A model generated the notes under the pieces. It was not told the origin of the DNA, made no database searches, and saw nothing but the letters and a program-made list of their open reading frames with translations. From Tetrapyrgos nigripes (lineage: Eukaryota > Basidiomycota > Agaricomycetes > Agaricales > Campanellaceae), in the NCBI GenBank assembly GCA_013368315.1, contig JAACJM010000010.1:248001-312000 (forward strand): DNA of 64,000 nt. The letters run 5' to 3'. Shown one piece after another: positions 11,637 to 23,598 of this stretch. Position 1 is the first letter of the stretch; each line of letters starts with the position of its first letter. The position numbers and the translations under genes are program-made.

Positions 11637-11898
11637 TTCCTTAATAGATGTGTCTAGCAAGTTTGCTTTTGCGCAACTCTCCCCTGCAGTGAGGATTTCT
11701 CACGGTTAATCCACGCACGAAAGCAGAATTATTTTGGAGGGTATCGACGATGACATAGACATTTAAACAACGATGAATCTATCCAGGTCACAGAGGTAAC
11801 GAGCGGCTCTTAATGAACGTATAGTGTAAGGGAGGGCGCTAAAAGGTATTTACAGTGCTGTCAGAATTGGCTCCAGTAGTCACGCAGACGCAACAAAA
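11637..11898. other. short intergenic stretch, PP5 upstream region
   Basis: About 260 bases between the PP5 start and the stop of the lysozyme-like gene, both on the minus strand. It must hold the PP5 promoter and the neighbour's 3' UTR. Nothing distinctive was seen. Confidence 0.4.
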
Positions 11899-13163
11899 TC
11901 AGCATCGGTCCAGGTTGAAGTATTTGCCAAGCTTCATGGAGTAAGCATTAACGTTCTGGCACCAACCATTGAGGAATTGTTGGAGACTGTAAAGGTGATG
12001 GGTGAGACGGTGAACGACAATCGGACAATTGAGAAACTTACTAGTCAAGATTGTTTTGGCAGCGGCAGCAGCCAGTGTTCGCAGCGGCGGTTGCGTCTGA
12101 GTATGTCATACCCTTGAACCAACCATTGTAGGAACCAATGGCTTGGAGCAAGTCGCCACCTTTGTCTTTCAAAGTACGGGCAAAGTATTCAGCACCAGTC
12201 TTGATGTTGTAGTCCTGTAGACGCGGGGAACATAAGCAAAGAGCACAACGAGTAAACAAGAGAACAGCCTACAGGATCTTGGCAGTCACCATTGGGAGCA
12301 TTAACACATTTTTCATGAGTGAGCTGCATGAGACCTTGTTCGCCAGCGCCACCAACAGTGTGAGGATTACAGGATGATTCCTGCATGGCGAAAGAAGCCA
12401 ACATGATGGGCGGAATGTTGTTGGCGCCACCGTAGCGGTAAAATTGATCGACGTAGGGAGCGCATGCGTGGAAGGGAGAGTCGGACTTGGATAAGGCGTC
12501 GGCAAGGTCGACGACCTTGATGTCGTTTATACCGAGGTAAGGTGGATTCCAGCCTGCGCCGTCGATACCACGGTTGAATTCATCAATGTCACCATTAGGG
12601 CCAGCGATGGCAGAGATGTCGACTGTGCAAAAGGTGTTGGAAATTTTTTTTATATGAGTAGACTGGTAGACCTACAGCTGCCAGATAAGATACCACCATC
12701 AGAAGAGCTGGGGGAAAAGGCGCAAGTCAGGTCTAGAACGTCTAATAGGTAAGTGCACCTACTGGCCACTGTTATTGCCTTTGTTGCCGCCACTGTTGCC
12801 CTTGTTGCCGTCACTGCTGCTTTTGTCGCCGTCGTTATTGGCTTTGTTGTTATCGTCGGTGTTGCTGTTGGCTTGGCTGTCGTTAGCTTTACCACTGTTA
12901 TTGCTGTCGCCCTTGTTATCGTTGGACGCAGCAAAGCTGTTACCAGTGCTGGCACTGGAGTCATCGGCCTTCTGCGGCAAAAATGAATGGGGGTCCAGAC
13001 AAAAATAGCCAATGACACATACAGGAGGGGTCCGGGCCTTGCACCGCTTGGTGGTAGGCTGACTCCGGCGAGCGAGACGGCCGTGACCAGCTGCAAGCGG
13101 GTTGGAAGCTTCGACAACTAAAGCAGTTGCGAGAGCAGCGAAAACGAAAGACTGGAGTTTCAT
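11899..13163 (-). CDS. secreted lysozyme/soluble-lytic-transglycosylase-like protein
   Basis: Predicted secreted glycan-cleaving enzyme with an SLT/GH23-like lysozyme fold. It starts at 13163 with a clear signal peptide (MKLQSFVFAALATALVVEA), then a basic propeptide-like stretch (GRLARRSQPTTKRC). Next comes a long low-complexity linker of Asn, Asp, Gly, Ser and Lys (about 12770-12960). The catalytic domain follows: DISAIAGPNGDIDEFNRGID, LASFAMQESSCNP with the putative catalytic Glu, GGAGEQGLMQLTHEKC, then DYNIKTGAEYFARTLKD and AIGSYNGWFKGM. The ES..NP..GGxGxxGLMQ pattern is what defines SLT domains. The tail is Cys-rich (TGCCRCQNN) and ends YFNLDRC. At least four introns of 50-85 bases are needed. 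The substrate (bacterial peptidoglycan or chitin oligomers) cannot be told from sequence. Confidence 0.85.
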
Positions 13164-13702
13164 GACAGCAAGAAAGAAAGAAAAGATGCGGCTAAGGATA
13201 GCCGTCGCCGTGCTCTTTAAGTCGCTCGCTTTTGGGAAACATTGGCTTGGCGCGATGGCTACTTGTTTTGAAATTTATTCGCTAGCGACACCACTGCCGG
13301 CCGGAGCTACGGAGGATCATCCGACTGAATTAGTAAATCCGAGTCATCGTCACGAGTCATGTCACAGGAGTCACGCCCGACCTAGCATTGCCTCTAATCG
13401 TTGACTGTGCAGTAATTTCGACTCCAACCAAGCCTTAAACTTCTTTTTGACGCAGGACTCGTTGTTTGTCTTGCGCTCCCGGTTGTCTTTTTAAACAAAG
13501 ACAGCCATTCCCAGTCTGCCACAATGTGCTGTACCAGACCCACCCAGCTTCTCATGTCCCTCCCAGCGCTCTTCACTTTCTCCATCTCTGTCTCGTCTGT
13601 CTCTACCATTTCCAAGTCTAAACACATTTCTAATGTCTGCGCTGTCCTCAACTGAATTTTCGTCTCGCCCGCCCGCCTCTCTCTCTCTCTTTTTCGTATT
13701 AC
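13164..13702. promoter_or_regulatory. divergent promoter region, lysozyme-like gene and cyclin gene
   Basis: This 539-base gap separates two divergently transcribed genes. A CT microsatellite (about 13677-13690) lies just before the cyclin start, as is common in basidiomycete 5' leaders. No clear TATA box or other element could be assigned. Confidence 0.4.
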
Positions 13703-15575
13703 ATGCACTCGATCCATACCTTCGCCCACCGGGCTCCACCAGCGACCCGTACCCGTGTCCGCTGGCAGCCCTATTCAGCTCTCTCAGCTATCTCTTCTGC
13801 ATCTCCCTCTTCCGATACTTATCTTACAACTCCCACCTCTGCCGTCGCTTCTCCATCTCCATCTTGCGACAACACAACACAACAACAGTCACTGCCACAG
13901 CCACCCAAGGACCGCGAAAAGAACAAGTTTGCTCTAGGTCTTGTCGGTTCGTGTTTTTCGTGCACTCGTTTATATTCAGATCTCAATTCCGCCCCAGACC
14001 AAGCCGTGAAATCCTTATCCGAAACATGGCGTCCCCAAGAAATTCCCCAAATCTTTTTAACAGCCAATCGACCAAATTTAGCAGACATATCATTACCACT
14101 CGTATCACATCACACCAACACTAGAAACACGATCACCACCTCAACATCGCTCTCACAACTACAATCACAGCCCACCCAATTATTTGCTTCCACTGACGAA
14201 GATAAATGTCAGAGTATTTCCCGAAATCTCGTGCCCATCAAGGGCTTCGTTCACGAAGTTCTCAGACGTTCGCGCACTTCTGCTTGCGTTCTACAGACAG
14301 CGTTGTGCTATCTCGAAGCCATCAGATCCAAGGTTTCCGAACTTGTCCGCCTCGAGCAGCAGGGGCAATGTTCTATGTCAGAGCCGGAATTGGCTGATAG
14401 GATAACTCCAGCAACCGAAGCTGAGCTCGCCGCTGAGGCTGAGCTCGCTGCCGGTTTGGGTTTATCAACTTCTATCACCTCTCCCGAGGACTGCATGGAC
14501 ACGGTTCGAGTCACCGATTCCGGATCAACTCTTGTATCAACGGATCCTTTCATCCAGCCTGATTGCGTCACATTAAAGAAACCCACGTCCCCCAGCGCTC
14601 CTCTCCAACCTCTTCCACCCCTTCCCTCACCCCTCCTATGCCCACGTCGTGCCTTCCTGGCGTCGCTCATCCTGGCGTCCAAGTTCACTCAAGACAAGTG
14701 CTATTCAAATCGTGCTTGGGCCAAACTTTCTGGTCTTCCTCCCAGAGAAATTGGTCGTTGTGAACGTGCTCTAGGTGATGCCCTGGACTGGCGCCTTTGG
14801 GTTGGCAAAACGCCTTCATCTCAGTCAGGAGCCACTTCCACGACTCCAGCACCTCGAGCGCTTACCAAGTGTCAGAGTGAGAGTAACATCCGCCTTACTA
14901 CGTCCGAACAGCCTGCTTTCCTGGTTGCAAGCCAAACGAAAGCAAGCCACTTGAAACCCGGTTCCTCTGCATCAGGTTCGGGTCTCCGACGCGCGTCAAC
15001 TCTCCCTGCGATTTTGGGTACAGAAAGCTGTTCCGTACCTTGCGCTCCAAATAGTGCTGGTACTCGTTGGATACATGATGGCGTAGATCACACTATGTAT
15101 TCGCCAGAATCAACAGTCATCGTCCCAGCTGCCAGCTACCATGTGAGTAGAATCTTTTGTTTCATGCGCTTATTCTTATGGGCCGCCTCTTTAGTCACCT
15201 GCGTCAGCATCTTCGACATCCTCAAATTCGAGAACCCCATCCACCCCAGGCCTCAGTTACTCACCATCATGTACGGAGTCTTCTTCTGGGGATCGTACCA
15301 TTCAAATGTCGGCATTCTTGGATGATAGTAGCATACCTCCCGCTGGCGTTGTCACGTCGGATGTCTGGCCTTGGCTTGATACTTCTAGTTCTCCTCCAAC
15401 GTGTCACCCAAGCTTGACCGCTTCCTTATCAACGTGGCATGTCCAAGACCGTCCTGTTCACGCAGTTCCGGCGGAACAATACAAGCTTGGCTTCTCGGGC
15501 AAGGGTTTTCGGCCAACCGGCGGTAATGATCACATATGGACTTCAGAGCCAAAGTATTGCTACTCACAAGCTTGA
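13703..15575 (+). CDS. Pho85-type (Pcl) cyclin, 606 aa
   Basis: Regulatory cyclin for a Pho85-class cyclin-dependent kinase. Two exons (13703-15142, 15195-15575) give 606 aa. The first 180 residues are Ser/Thr/Pro-rich. The cyclin fold shows as SRTSACVLQTALCYLEAIRS followed, after an acidic insertion of about 110 residues, by CPRRAFLASLILASKFTQDK, CYSNRAWAKLSGLPPREIG and CERALGDALDWRLWVGK. These phrases are typical of Pcl1/Pcl5-like cyclins; LASKFTQDKCYSNRAWAK is the strongest. The C-terminal 200 residues are disordered. Which Pcl branch it belongs to is not decidable here. The start is the first ATG of a long open frame and could be further downstream. Confidence 0.88.
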
Positions 15576-15952
15576 TCAAAGATCAGTTGATTATTCCGGA
15601 CTATTTCTCACCTAGTGCAACCTGAATATCCCCATTTCTTTTACTGCTGTCTGTTTCTCTCTCTCTCTCTCTCTCTCTCTTTGCTGTAAACGTGTCTCGG
15701 TTTCCTTACTTCTTTTTTCTCCTGCTTTGAATTATTATATGTCAAATATGTGTGTTCTTTTCCTTTTTTCGGAACTACCAATTTGCGTAACGCATCTCTG
15801 TCCAGCTGGAACGCAAGTCCAGCTGTATGTCGGTGTTATATATGCCTTGTATGCTCGCTATCTTTTCAATGTATCTCCTATGAACTAGAGCTCGTGCGTA
15901 GGCTGAGAAGTTAGATTATGTCAGCGTGAACACAACTTGTCTTGTTCTTGCG
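15576..15952. other. intergenic stretch with CT microsatellite
   Basis: This is the 3' region of the cyclin gene and the promoter of the SR140 gene. A (TC)n run of about 26 bases lies at 15656-15681, inside a generally pyrimidine-rich stretch. No gene is apparent. Confidence 0.5.
15656..15681. repeat. (TC)n microsatellite
   Basis: About 13 tandem TC units, uninterrupted, in the gap between the cyclin and SR140 genes. Polypyrimidine tracts of this kind are frequent near basidiomycete transcription starts. Confidence 0.85.
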
Positions 15953-18674
15953 ATGGACAGGAATAAAGGCAAACTTGCTCCTTCCAATCTCTCTGCCTTT
16001 TTCGAAACAGCCGATGACGAGCCTTCGTTCCCAGTGCGATGGATAGAGTTATTACTCTCCCCACTTATCACGCTAACCCCTTCTTCCCGTGTCCTAGCCT
16101 AAAGCAGTGGATAATGCCAAACTCTCCCAGTACACGTCTGGCAACCTGCGAAAATCGCGCAGGGAGAAAGAACAAGAAGCTGCAGAAGCGAAGAAACGTG
16201 AAGAAGAGATAGATGCAGCCAAGGCATATGCGGAATTTCTGGATGCGTTTGAAGGAGAAGATGTTGGCAGAAAGTCGGGGTCAACGTTCGTTAGGTCTTC
16301 GGCGGATTCTGGGTCCAAGTATGCTCTTAATGCACCGACGATGCCCAGGAGTGATAGACGGGTTTTGAGAGTGAGTGTTAAAGGTGTGCATCTGGATGAC
16401 GAGAGGTGGGACTGACGAACTCTTCGCTGTAATAGTCTCCTTCACCGCAGGCGCCAATTGCACCAAAGGCCAAAGGAAAACGTGCCATGGATGCTTTCCT
16501 TGAAGAAATCAAAAAGTTTGTGTCTCTTCGTCAGTTGAGATTTTTTCGCTCATGCTTTTCTCAGAGACCAAGCTGAAAGAGAGGCAAAGTTTTCTCGGCA
16601 TGGCAAGTGTCATTTCGAATATTATTGTCGGAAACGCACTCATATACTATCTAGCTCACGGACATGGTCGTTCTGTAACTGCTATGGCTGGTGTGTTTTG
16701 AAACTTCTGACCTTGGGATGTCCTACTCATGAATCATCCAGCGTATGAAGGACAAAGTGGTAGTAAAGATCGAGGCGATCCACAGGCAAGTCGTTACGCA
16801 ATTGCTTCTACTCCCGACTCACTTGTCCATGTCCCTAGACGACAAATGTCTTTGTCGCCAACCTTCCTGCAAACGTTACAGAACATGCTCTAGGCAACTT
16901 TTTTGCTCGCGCCGGACCTGTTGGATCGGTGAGTGCCCTTGGTGCTCCTTAATCGTGTATTCATGTGTCTCGTCAAGGTAAAAATCATGTGGCCACGCCC
17001 TGACGCCGGTGCTGGTCCAGGAGCTGATATGACTGCGTCAAGGAGGTCAAAAAATGCTGGCCTGAGCGGTTTTGTTTCGTATATGACAAGGAAGGACGCC
17101 GAAGAAGCACTTCGAGAATTTGATGGCTTTGACTGGGGCGGTTCAGTTCTTCGCGTTGGATGGAGTAAGGCAGTACCCGTGGCTGCGAAGCCCATGTTTG
17201 GTGAGTTAGAAAAGCAAGTGATATGCAAGGACTCATTCATTCTTCGTCCAGTTTCCGACTCTTCAAGATCAGGATATCGGAGTCGAAGTCGAAGTCGTAG
17301 TCGGAGCCGTGACCGCAGTCGTTCAGCTTCTCGACACCGTCGTCGGTCCCGAAGTGACTCTTACAGCCGGTCGCGCTCGCCAAAACGCCGACGGGGTCGT
17401 AGTGGCTCGCGTGAACGAGATCGGCATCGGTCATCAAGCCGGGACGAGGTGGCTGTGACAGATACTTTCATTCGTGCTGTGGCTGCTGAAGTCAAGGGAC
17501 AAGACTCTCAATACGAGGAACAACTGCGTAAGAGGGAAGAGAACAATCCCAAATATGCTTTCTTGAAAAGAAATGTACGTCCTTCCTTTTTCTTTTTGGT
17601 AGACCACTTCGTTTAGCTCCCTACGCCAGCACCGTCGTTATTCCTATTATCGAGACTTGATAAAAGACAGTCGTCCGGCGTCACCCGAATTCGACGATGA
17701 TGTATGTCCAAAGTTGTTTTCGGTTCTGTTATATAGCGCTGATTTCCATCTGTACAGGGATACAATTCAGTGTATTCAACGGACTCTGCAGAGGAATCAG
17801 AAAGGGAACGAACACGCAAGAATAAACTTGGACGGTTAGCAAGGAAAAGATTTGAAGCAATGTTAAGAGCATTATCTGGCAAGAAAGGCGAAATTGCCCG
17901 CTGTATGGCCTTCAGTCTTGAACATGCAGAAGCTGCTCACGAGGTATGCTCTACAACTCATGTCGATTTCACAATTCTGACTGATCTGCACAGGTGACTG
18001 ACATTATTGTCGCCTCGTTGCTCGTGGATGGAACACCAGTCCCGCGCAAAGTGGCCCGACTACATCTTATATGCGACATACTTCACAACTCAGCTGCCAC
18101 CGTACCAAGTGCTTGGAAATTCCGACAGGAGTTTCAAGCCAGATTAGGCATCGTCTTTGACCATATGGCCAACATTTATCATTCCTTCCCTGGCAGGATT
18201 ACAGCCGAGACTTTCAAGAAGCAAATAACCTCAATAGTGGATATCTGGGAAGACTGGATCGTATTTTCCCCAGATTTTACCTCAGAGCTGCGAGCCAGAT
18301 TGGAAGGCAATTCGGTAGAGGACAATACCACCCCTGCTGTCACTCAGCAAACGGAAGAAAAAACGCCTGCTTACTCTTCACGATTCAAGGCCAGTACTTT
18401 CCAAGCAGCTACTTCTGCTGAGCCCAGCGAACAAGACGAGGGAGTCCCCAGCGCAGATGATGTCGACGGGGCTCCTATGGGTGATGACGTTGATGGGATT
18501 CCATTGGGGGACGTGGATGGCGTTCCGCTAGATGACATTGACGGTGCACCACTGGAGGAAGACGACGTTGATGGGGCTCCAATCGAGGATATTGATGGTG
18601 ACCCTATGGAAGACTTCGATGGTGAACCGATGGACGACGTTGACGGAGTTCCAATGGAGGAAGAGAAGGCTTAG
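15953..18674 (+). CDS. U2 snRNP-associated SR140/U2SURP-like splicing factor
   Basis: Nuclear pre-mRNA splicing protein associated with the U2 snRNP. It starts MDRNKGKLAPSNLSAFF at 15953; the first intron begins at 16035. Domains in order: a Lys/Glu/Arg-rich N-terminal helix (SRREKEQEAAEAKKREEE); an RRM (TTNVFVANLPANVTEHALG to SGFVSYMTRKDAEEALREF and LRVGWSKAVP); an Arg/Ser-rich stretch (17270-17450); a SURP-like segment (VTDTFIRAVAAEVKGQ, NPKYAFL); then a CID/RPR-type helical domain (RLHLICDILHNSAATVPSAW, FRQEFQARLG). It ends in eight DxDG(x)P repeats. Domain order and the DxDG tail match the SR140/U2SURP family. About eight short introns are required. SLU7 also lies in this window, so two splicing factors are present, though not adjacent. 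Confidence 0.92.
18455..18660 (+). repeat. acidic DxDG repeat region in SR140
   Basis: About eight tandem units of 7-9 residues of the form D(V/I/F)DG(A/V/I/D/E)P(M/L/I) are encoded here, such as DDVDGAPMG and DIDGAPLEE. Such tails are seen in U2SURP proteins. The nucleotide repeats are diverged, so this is an old repeat, not a recent expansion. Confidence 0.85.
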
Positions 18675-18865
18675 GATACTTATGTACATCGCTATGCCTT
18701 TGCCCTCTTTGTCTAGAAAATGCTATGATTTTGTTGCACTCCTAATGCGCGTCGGTTTCTAAATAAAATTAATTTCCATCCAAACCAAGCTTTTAGGTAC
18801 AGTGTTCCGTACGACATGAATGCTTCCATTATGTATATGAAGTATGTATGCTTATAGTTATGAGA

Positions 18866-21800
18866 TCAGCGGCGGCGACCATTGGAAGCCAACCTCAAGA
18901 TGGAACTTTTGGCAGCATTGATATCGGCTTCCGCACCTGAGGAACTAGTGAGCAAACAACAATGAGAGGGTATGTTGCGCCGCTTACCCATAATGACTAT
19001 AGTACTGTTCTCTCGGCTGACTTGAATATCAGCGCCAGTTTCCTGACGGAGTCGTTGAACATTGGCGCCTTTGGAACCAACAATACGAGGGAACATGGTT
19101 CTGTCGGGAAGAGTGAGGAAACCGACATGGGTCATGCGTCCAGCCTGTTCGACAGCGTCCTTAACAGCACTCTGCGCTCTCTCCAAACCAGCTTGGTCCC
19201 TGGCCTTGAGTGTCCATACGCTGTCGCCTTCCTCGGCATCCTGATAGTTTTGAATGACCTCCCATTGGGCTTCGGGAGCAGAAGAATCGTCCTCATCAAT
19301 ACGAGCCATAGCCGGTTCGCTGCTAGCGGCAGGCCGAGTGGGCCCTGAAGAATTTTGCGGTTGGACGGACTGTTCGACTACAACACCGTAGTTACGAAGG
19401 TTCCTGAAGAACTGGCCTTGCTGTGAGATGGCGTGGTGATACTTGAGTGGTACGGTGACCGTGTCCGATACTGTTTCAGGGTTGGCCGACTTGGCAGCTT
19501 TCTGCAAAAAGAATGAGCTTGACATGACCATCGTGGGAAAATGGCATACCTTGAGATCCTCTATGGCCTTTTCACAGGCTGAACGAGTACCGGATACCTT
19601 CACAATGTTTGCTGGGTCAATATCGGCAAACTCGGCAGCATTCTCAGCGTCCCCGGCAGCAGCATAAGATCGGGATCCAGGGAACTGGACTTGAGTACTG
19701 GTACGCCTCTGCAGGTCATTGAGGTGCTGGCCTCCACGTCCGATGAGAGCACGATGATGTGCAGCTGGAATTTCCACAGCCAATACGACACGGTCGCGCA
19801 GCTCAGCCACGGCTTTCTCCAGTTCCTTTTTCAGTTTGTTCACAACCTGAGCTTCACCACGGAGGCGGACCTCATCAGAAAGTTCTCCTTGGCGAGGGCT
19901 TGAAGGCAAGCGTAAGTGAAATGGTGATAGAATGATGATGATAGACAGCGAGCTTACAATCTGATTAAGTTGGCAAGCTGCTTGGAATCGGTAGGACCAC
20001 CGCAACGAGCGACCATATCCTTGAGTCCTTGGCCTCCAGTACCAATGAGAGTCCGATGGTACTTGCTCTCGATCGGTAGATTGACAGTAATCTCCTCTGC
20101 GACTTGATCTGCGATAGCAAGGATGGCAGCTTTGGCAGCATTGATGGCCTTCTTCGTTCCACGTAAAGTAATGTGGGTCACCGCAGCATCATCCGAAGAC
20201 TTGTCGACGTCAATCTGGGCATCCGTAGAGTCTTTGATCTCGTTGATGGAAGCTCCGCCTTTACCAAGGATACGGGCAACAGAACGAGTGGGCACCGTGA
20301 ATTTGAGAACGTTGTTGTTCTCTTTTTCGAATTCAACGGCCTGCACAGAAGCCAGGTCAGAAATGACAAACTTCCGACAATAAGACATACCTCAAGCAGC
20401 TCAGACTTGGCACCTGCGACGCCCTTGCGACCACCCTTGACCAGAACCTCATCCAGCTTGAGCTGCTCACGAGTCTTTCCTTCACCGTTATCAGAGGATT
20501 GACGAGGGAATGTGATTTTGACAGCATATTTCTCCTCCAGCCGAATGACATATTTACCGCTTTGGCCGATGAGACCAGAGTGATATTGGCTAGGGATCTT
20601 GAGAACCTCTGATGTCTCGTCAGCCTATATGACACGGATGTTAGTATGTCTTGCACAACAAAAACTTGAAGAGCGGATAACATACGAGTCTCTCAACCTG
20701 TGCCAAGATACGTTTTTGAGCTTCTTCGACGTTCTCCTTGCGGCCGGTGATCTACAAAAACATTGAGAGAAAGAAGTGAAAGGGAAAGGAGTACGCGTAC
20801 AGTGACTTTTGACTTTTGATGAGAACCTCCTTTCTTCTTTTTACCGCTCTCTTTCTCTTTCTCATCACCTTCGTCAGAGACGTCCACTCTGACACCGAGT
20901 TGGTCTCGAAGTTTGTTGATGCCAGTTCCTTGAGCGCCGACCACACGACCAACATAATCCCGGTCAATCTCGAAGTCCGTCGACTACATGGTGATCATTA
21001 GTTATCCATGCAAACGGGTAGTAGAAAGCCCAGACTTACATAGCTGCTGAGGATTTGATCGTTTTTAGCATCCTCGACAATCTTGAGAATTTCCTTGTGC
21101 GCACGAGTCACATCAGCACTTGCCCCGCGGACGAGGATGGTGTTTTCATTGGCATTATCACCAGCCTCTTTGCCGAACTTGATGGAGAGTGTCTTGTCCT
21201 CGCCAATGATTCTAGAAGATTTTTAGTTAAGCTGTCAACACTTGGGAAGGAATAGACTCAACGCATTGAGAGTAGTGCCACCTTCACCGATGATAGCTTC
21301 ATGCCAACGTTTCTCGACCTCAAATGTCTCGCTCTTCACGTCAGCGGCGTCCTTTGCGAATTTCAATAATTCCTTTGCAACCTCATCAAGGTTCCTCGAT
21401 TTCTCATCGGGTGACGGGGAGTAGGATGGCGAGAGGGGATCATAAACCAACAAGACAGAAGAGCTCTCGACGGATTCCGGAGGGAAGTAGACCGAAACAT
21501 TGTGCACGTCGTGGAATTGTTTCAATCTAGAGTGTGTTTGAGCATCTTCGAAACTCAAGTAGTAAGGAAAGACGTACTTCTTCGCGTTCTTGCCCATGAT
21601 GACGCGATGAACCAACCAGTCGATGTGAACTTCCTTCGTGGCGCCAATGAGTTTCCCAATGAGCTCCGAGACTTGCCTGACAATGGCATCGACAACGGGC
21701 TTGTCACCAACGATGTCAATGTTGAGGGCAGGGGCTTTCTCGGCGGCTGCAGCTGAAGGAGTAAAGACAGAAGCACCGGGGTGAGCGTTGCTCAAGGTCT

Positions 21801-23186
21801 TTGGATACTGAGTTCTGGTCATGTAAGTCAAGAGCTGCCTGGAAGTAGCGATAGGTCCAGGAAGAGGGAACTCGTGGATGTACTTGGAATTAGCCTGCTC
21901 CATGACAGCTGCAAGTCCACCAGGAAGGTCCGCTGCCTGTCCCCATACAACGACTTCATCGCTGGGATCATCGTGGTCCGCAACCACGACGGCACAGCTG
22001 CTTTTGGTCATGATATCCTGAGCCGCTTTGTCCACGAGAAGGCGGTGCTGACGTTTGGGGAGAGCCATCTTGAGCGAGGTGATACTGGACTTGGAGCCTT
22101 CAATGAAGGACTTGATGGCCTCCACGACACGAACGACTGCTTCACGATCGCCACTAACAGTGATTTCGCGCTCTGGCTTGTTCAAAGAGAGCTTGACATC
22201 ACCGCCTTGGGCAGCGGCATCGAAATGAGCCTTGCGAGCGATGACGAAGGGAAGGATGTTGACTGGAATGTCGCGGACGCGCTGGGTAACCTTGGACGTC
22301 TTAGAAGCAATAATTTGATTTAACAAATCACGGGCCTCGTAAGCGAGCGGTTGTGGGCCAGTGAGAGTAACAGGAACAGTGGGCTCTTCCTCCTCGTCAT
22401 CAGCTGGGCTGGCATTACCATTAGCATTACTAGTAGGAGTCTCCTTGCGAGGGATATCGACTCTGACACTCGTTTGGTCCCTGATTTGCTTGAGAGTAGC
22501 ACCTGCAATCGGATTGGTCAGTTCCCTGCTGGAACACCAGCTAAAGACGCGTACCTTTGGGACCAACGATAGTCGCAATAGTAGAGACGGGAGCATTGAT
22601 AACGAGAGTGATCTAAATGACGGTTGGCGATGCAAGGGTGCAGAACCAAAAAAACTCACGTCAGGACTGAGAAGTGCCAACAAACTCCTTTTAGCCTTGT
22701 CCAATTCCTTTTGACTTTCTGCCTTGATGTGGAAGGTGGTCTGACGAGTTTTCTGATTCCCAGAAGCCTCCAGCTTGACTTTGTACTTTCCCATGACTTG
22801 TCTCATAACTTCTCCAAGGGAGGTCGGTTTACCGTCCTTAGCGGCGGTCGACAAATCAACAGAGGAGAGAGTGAAGGAATCGGTGAAGAGCGGCGTCTTT
22901 GCGATGACAGGTTTGATACGGGGACCACTGGAAGCACCCCATGCCGTGTTGGAAGCTGTCTTGGCAGTCGGTGCGGAAGACGCAAGGGACGGAAACGCAG
23001 CGTGCGAGTCAGTGTCCAAGGCCTCGGCACGCTTAGGACGAGTCTCAGGAGCCGCAGCATCTTGGAGGGGGGGGAATGGGTCAGGAGCGCCTTCCACGTC
23101 GTGCCTCCTCTGAAGAAGCAATGAGATGCAGACATTAGACAACGCGAATCGGGACAGACCTGGAGGTCGGCAGCAGAGAATGCCAT
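18866..23186 (-). CDS. SCP160: vigilin / Scp160-type multi-KH RNA-binding protein
   Basis: Large RNA-binding protein, cytoplasmic and ER/polysome-associated in yeast. The start is MAFSAADLQ at 23186, joined over a short intron to RRHDVEGAPDPFPPL. Many KH modules follow, some degenerate, most with the GxxG loop or a variant: ATIVGPKGATLKQIRDQ, HEAIIGEGGTTLNA, VGRVVGAQGTGINKLRDQ, HSGLIGQSGKYVIRLEE, VARILGKGGASINEIKDS, HRTLIGTGGQGLKDM, HRALIGRGGQHLNDLQRR and FPRIVGSKGANVQRLRQE. The family usually carries about 14 KH domains, and the length fits. The C-terminus is SSILRLASNGRRR. At least eight short introns interrupt it. Its start lies about 410 bases from the divergent ERO1 start. Confidence 0.93.
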
Positions 23187-23598
23187 TACGGGTGTCCGAA
23201 GAACGAAAAGCCTAGACGAAGAATACCTAAACGCTTGCTAGCAAATGCTCTAGCACTTGCTGGACAAGCGGTAGTGGTGGTAAAGATGAGAGTTTAGATG
23301 TGAAATTCGTGAGATTTTGGACACTTGTAGACTTTTTTACCTGGTTCCATCTCCGGTCCTCGTTGAAAATTGAATTCGATGAACACGCTTCTTCGACAAA
23401 ACATTGAACCGCTGATCATTTTTTGACGTATAATTACCTATAATTACGCCCTCATGTACAGACAAATCCAGCCAAATCCTGGCGGGGTTCTGAGATGCGA
23501 CCACGTGGATGACGTGGCTGGAATGTCAGCGATATGTGTCCCCTTACTCATAGCACTCCTTTCACATACACTACTATCTCCTGCTCTTCTTATTTATT
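23187..23598. promoter_or_regulatory. divergent vigilin/ERO1 promoter region
   Basis: The 412-base gap between two divergent start codons must contain both promoters. The clearest element is the E-box plus UPR-type sequence at 23501-23517, about 80-100 bases upstream of ERO1. No other gene is visible. Confidence 0.6.
23501..23517 (+). promoter_or_regulatory. candidate unfolded-protein-response element of ERO1
   Basis: CCACGTGG (palindromic, CACGTG core) is followed two bases later by TGACGTGG. The latter matches the TGACGTG(G/A) consensus bound by the bZIP regulators Hac1/XBP1. ERO1 is a standard UPR target in fungi and animals, so position and neighbour agree. Binding by this species' Hac1 homologue is inference. 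Confidence 0.6.

Noticed and set aside
12753..13008. Hydrophobic Val/Leu/Ala-rich plus-strand frames
   Set aside because: They are antisense to the Asn/Gly/Ser/Lys linker of the lysozyme-like protein; such linkers always give hydrophobic antisense frames.
21781..22323. 180-codon plus-strand frame inside vigilin
   Set aside because: It is the antisense shadow of the KH-domain coding sequence on the minus strand, which has clear GxxG motifs.
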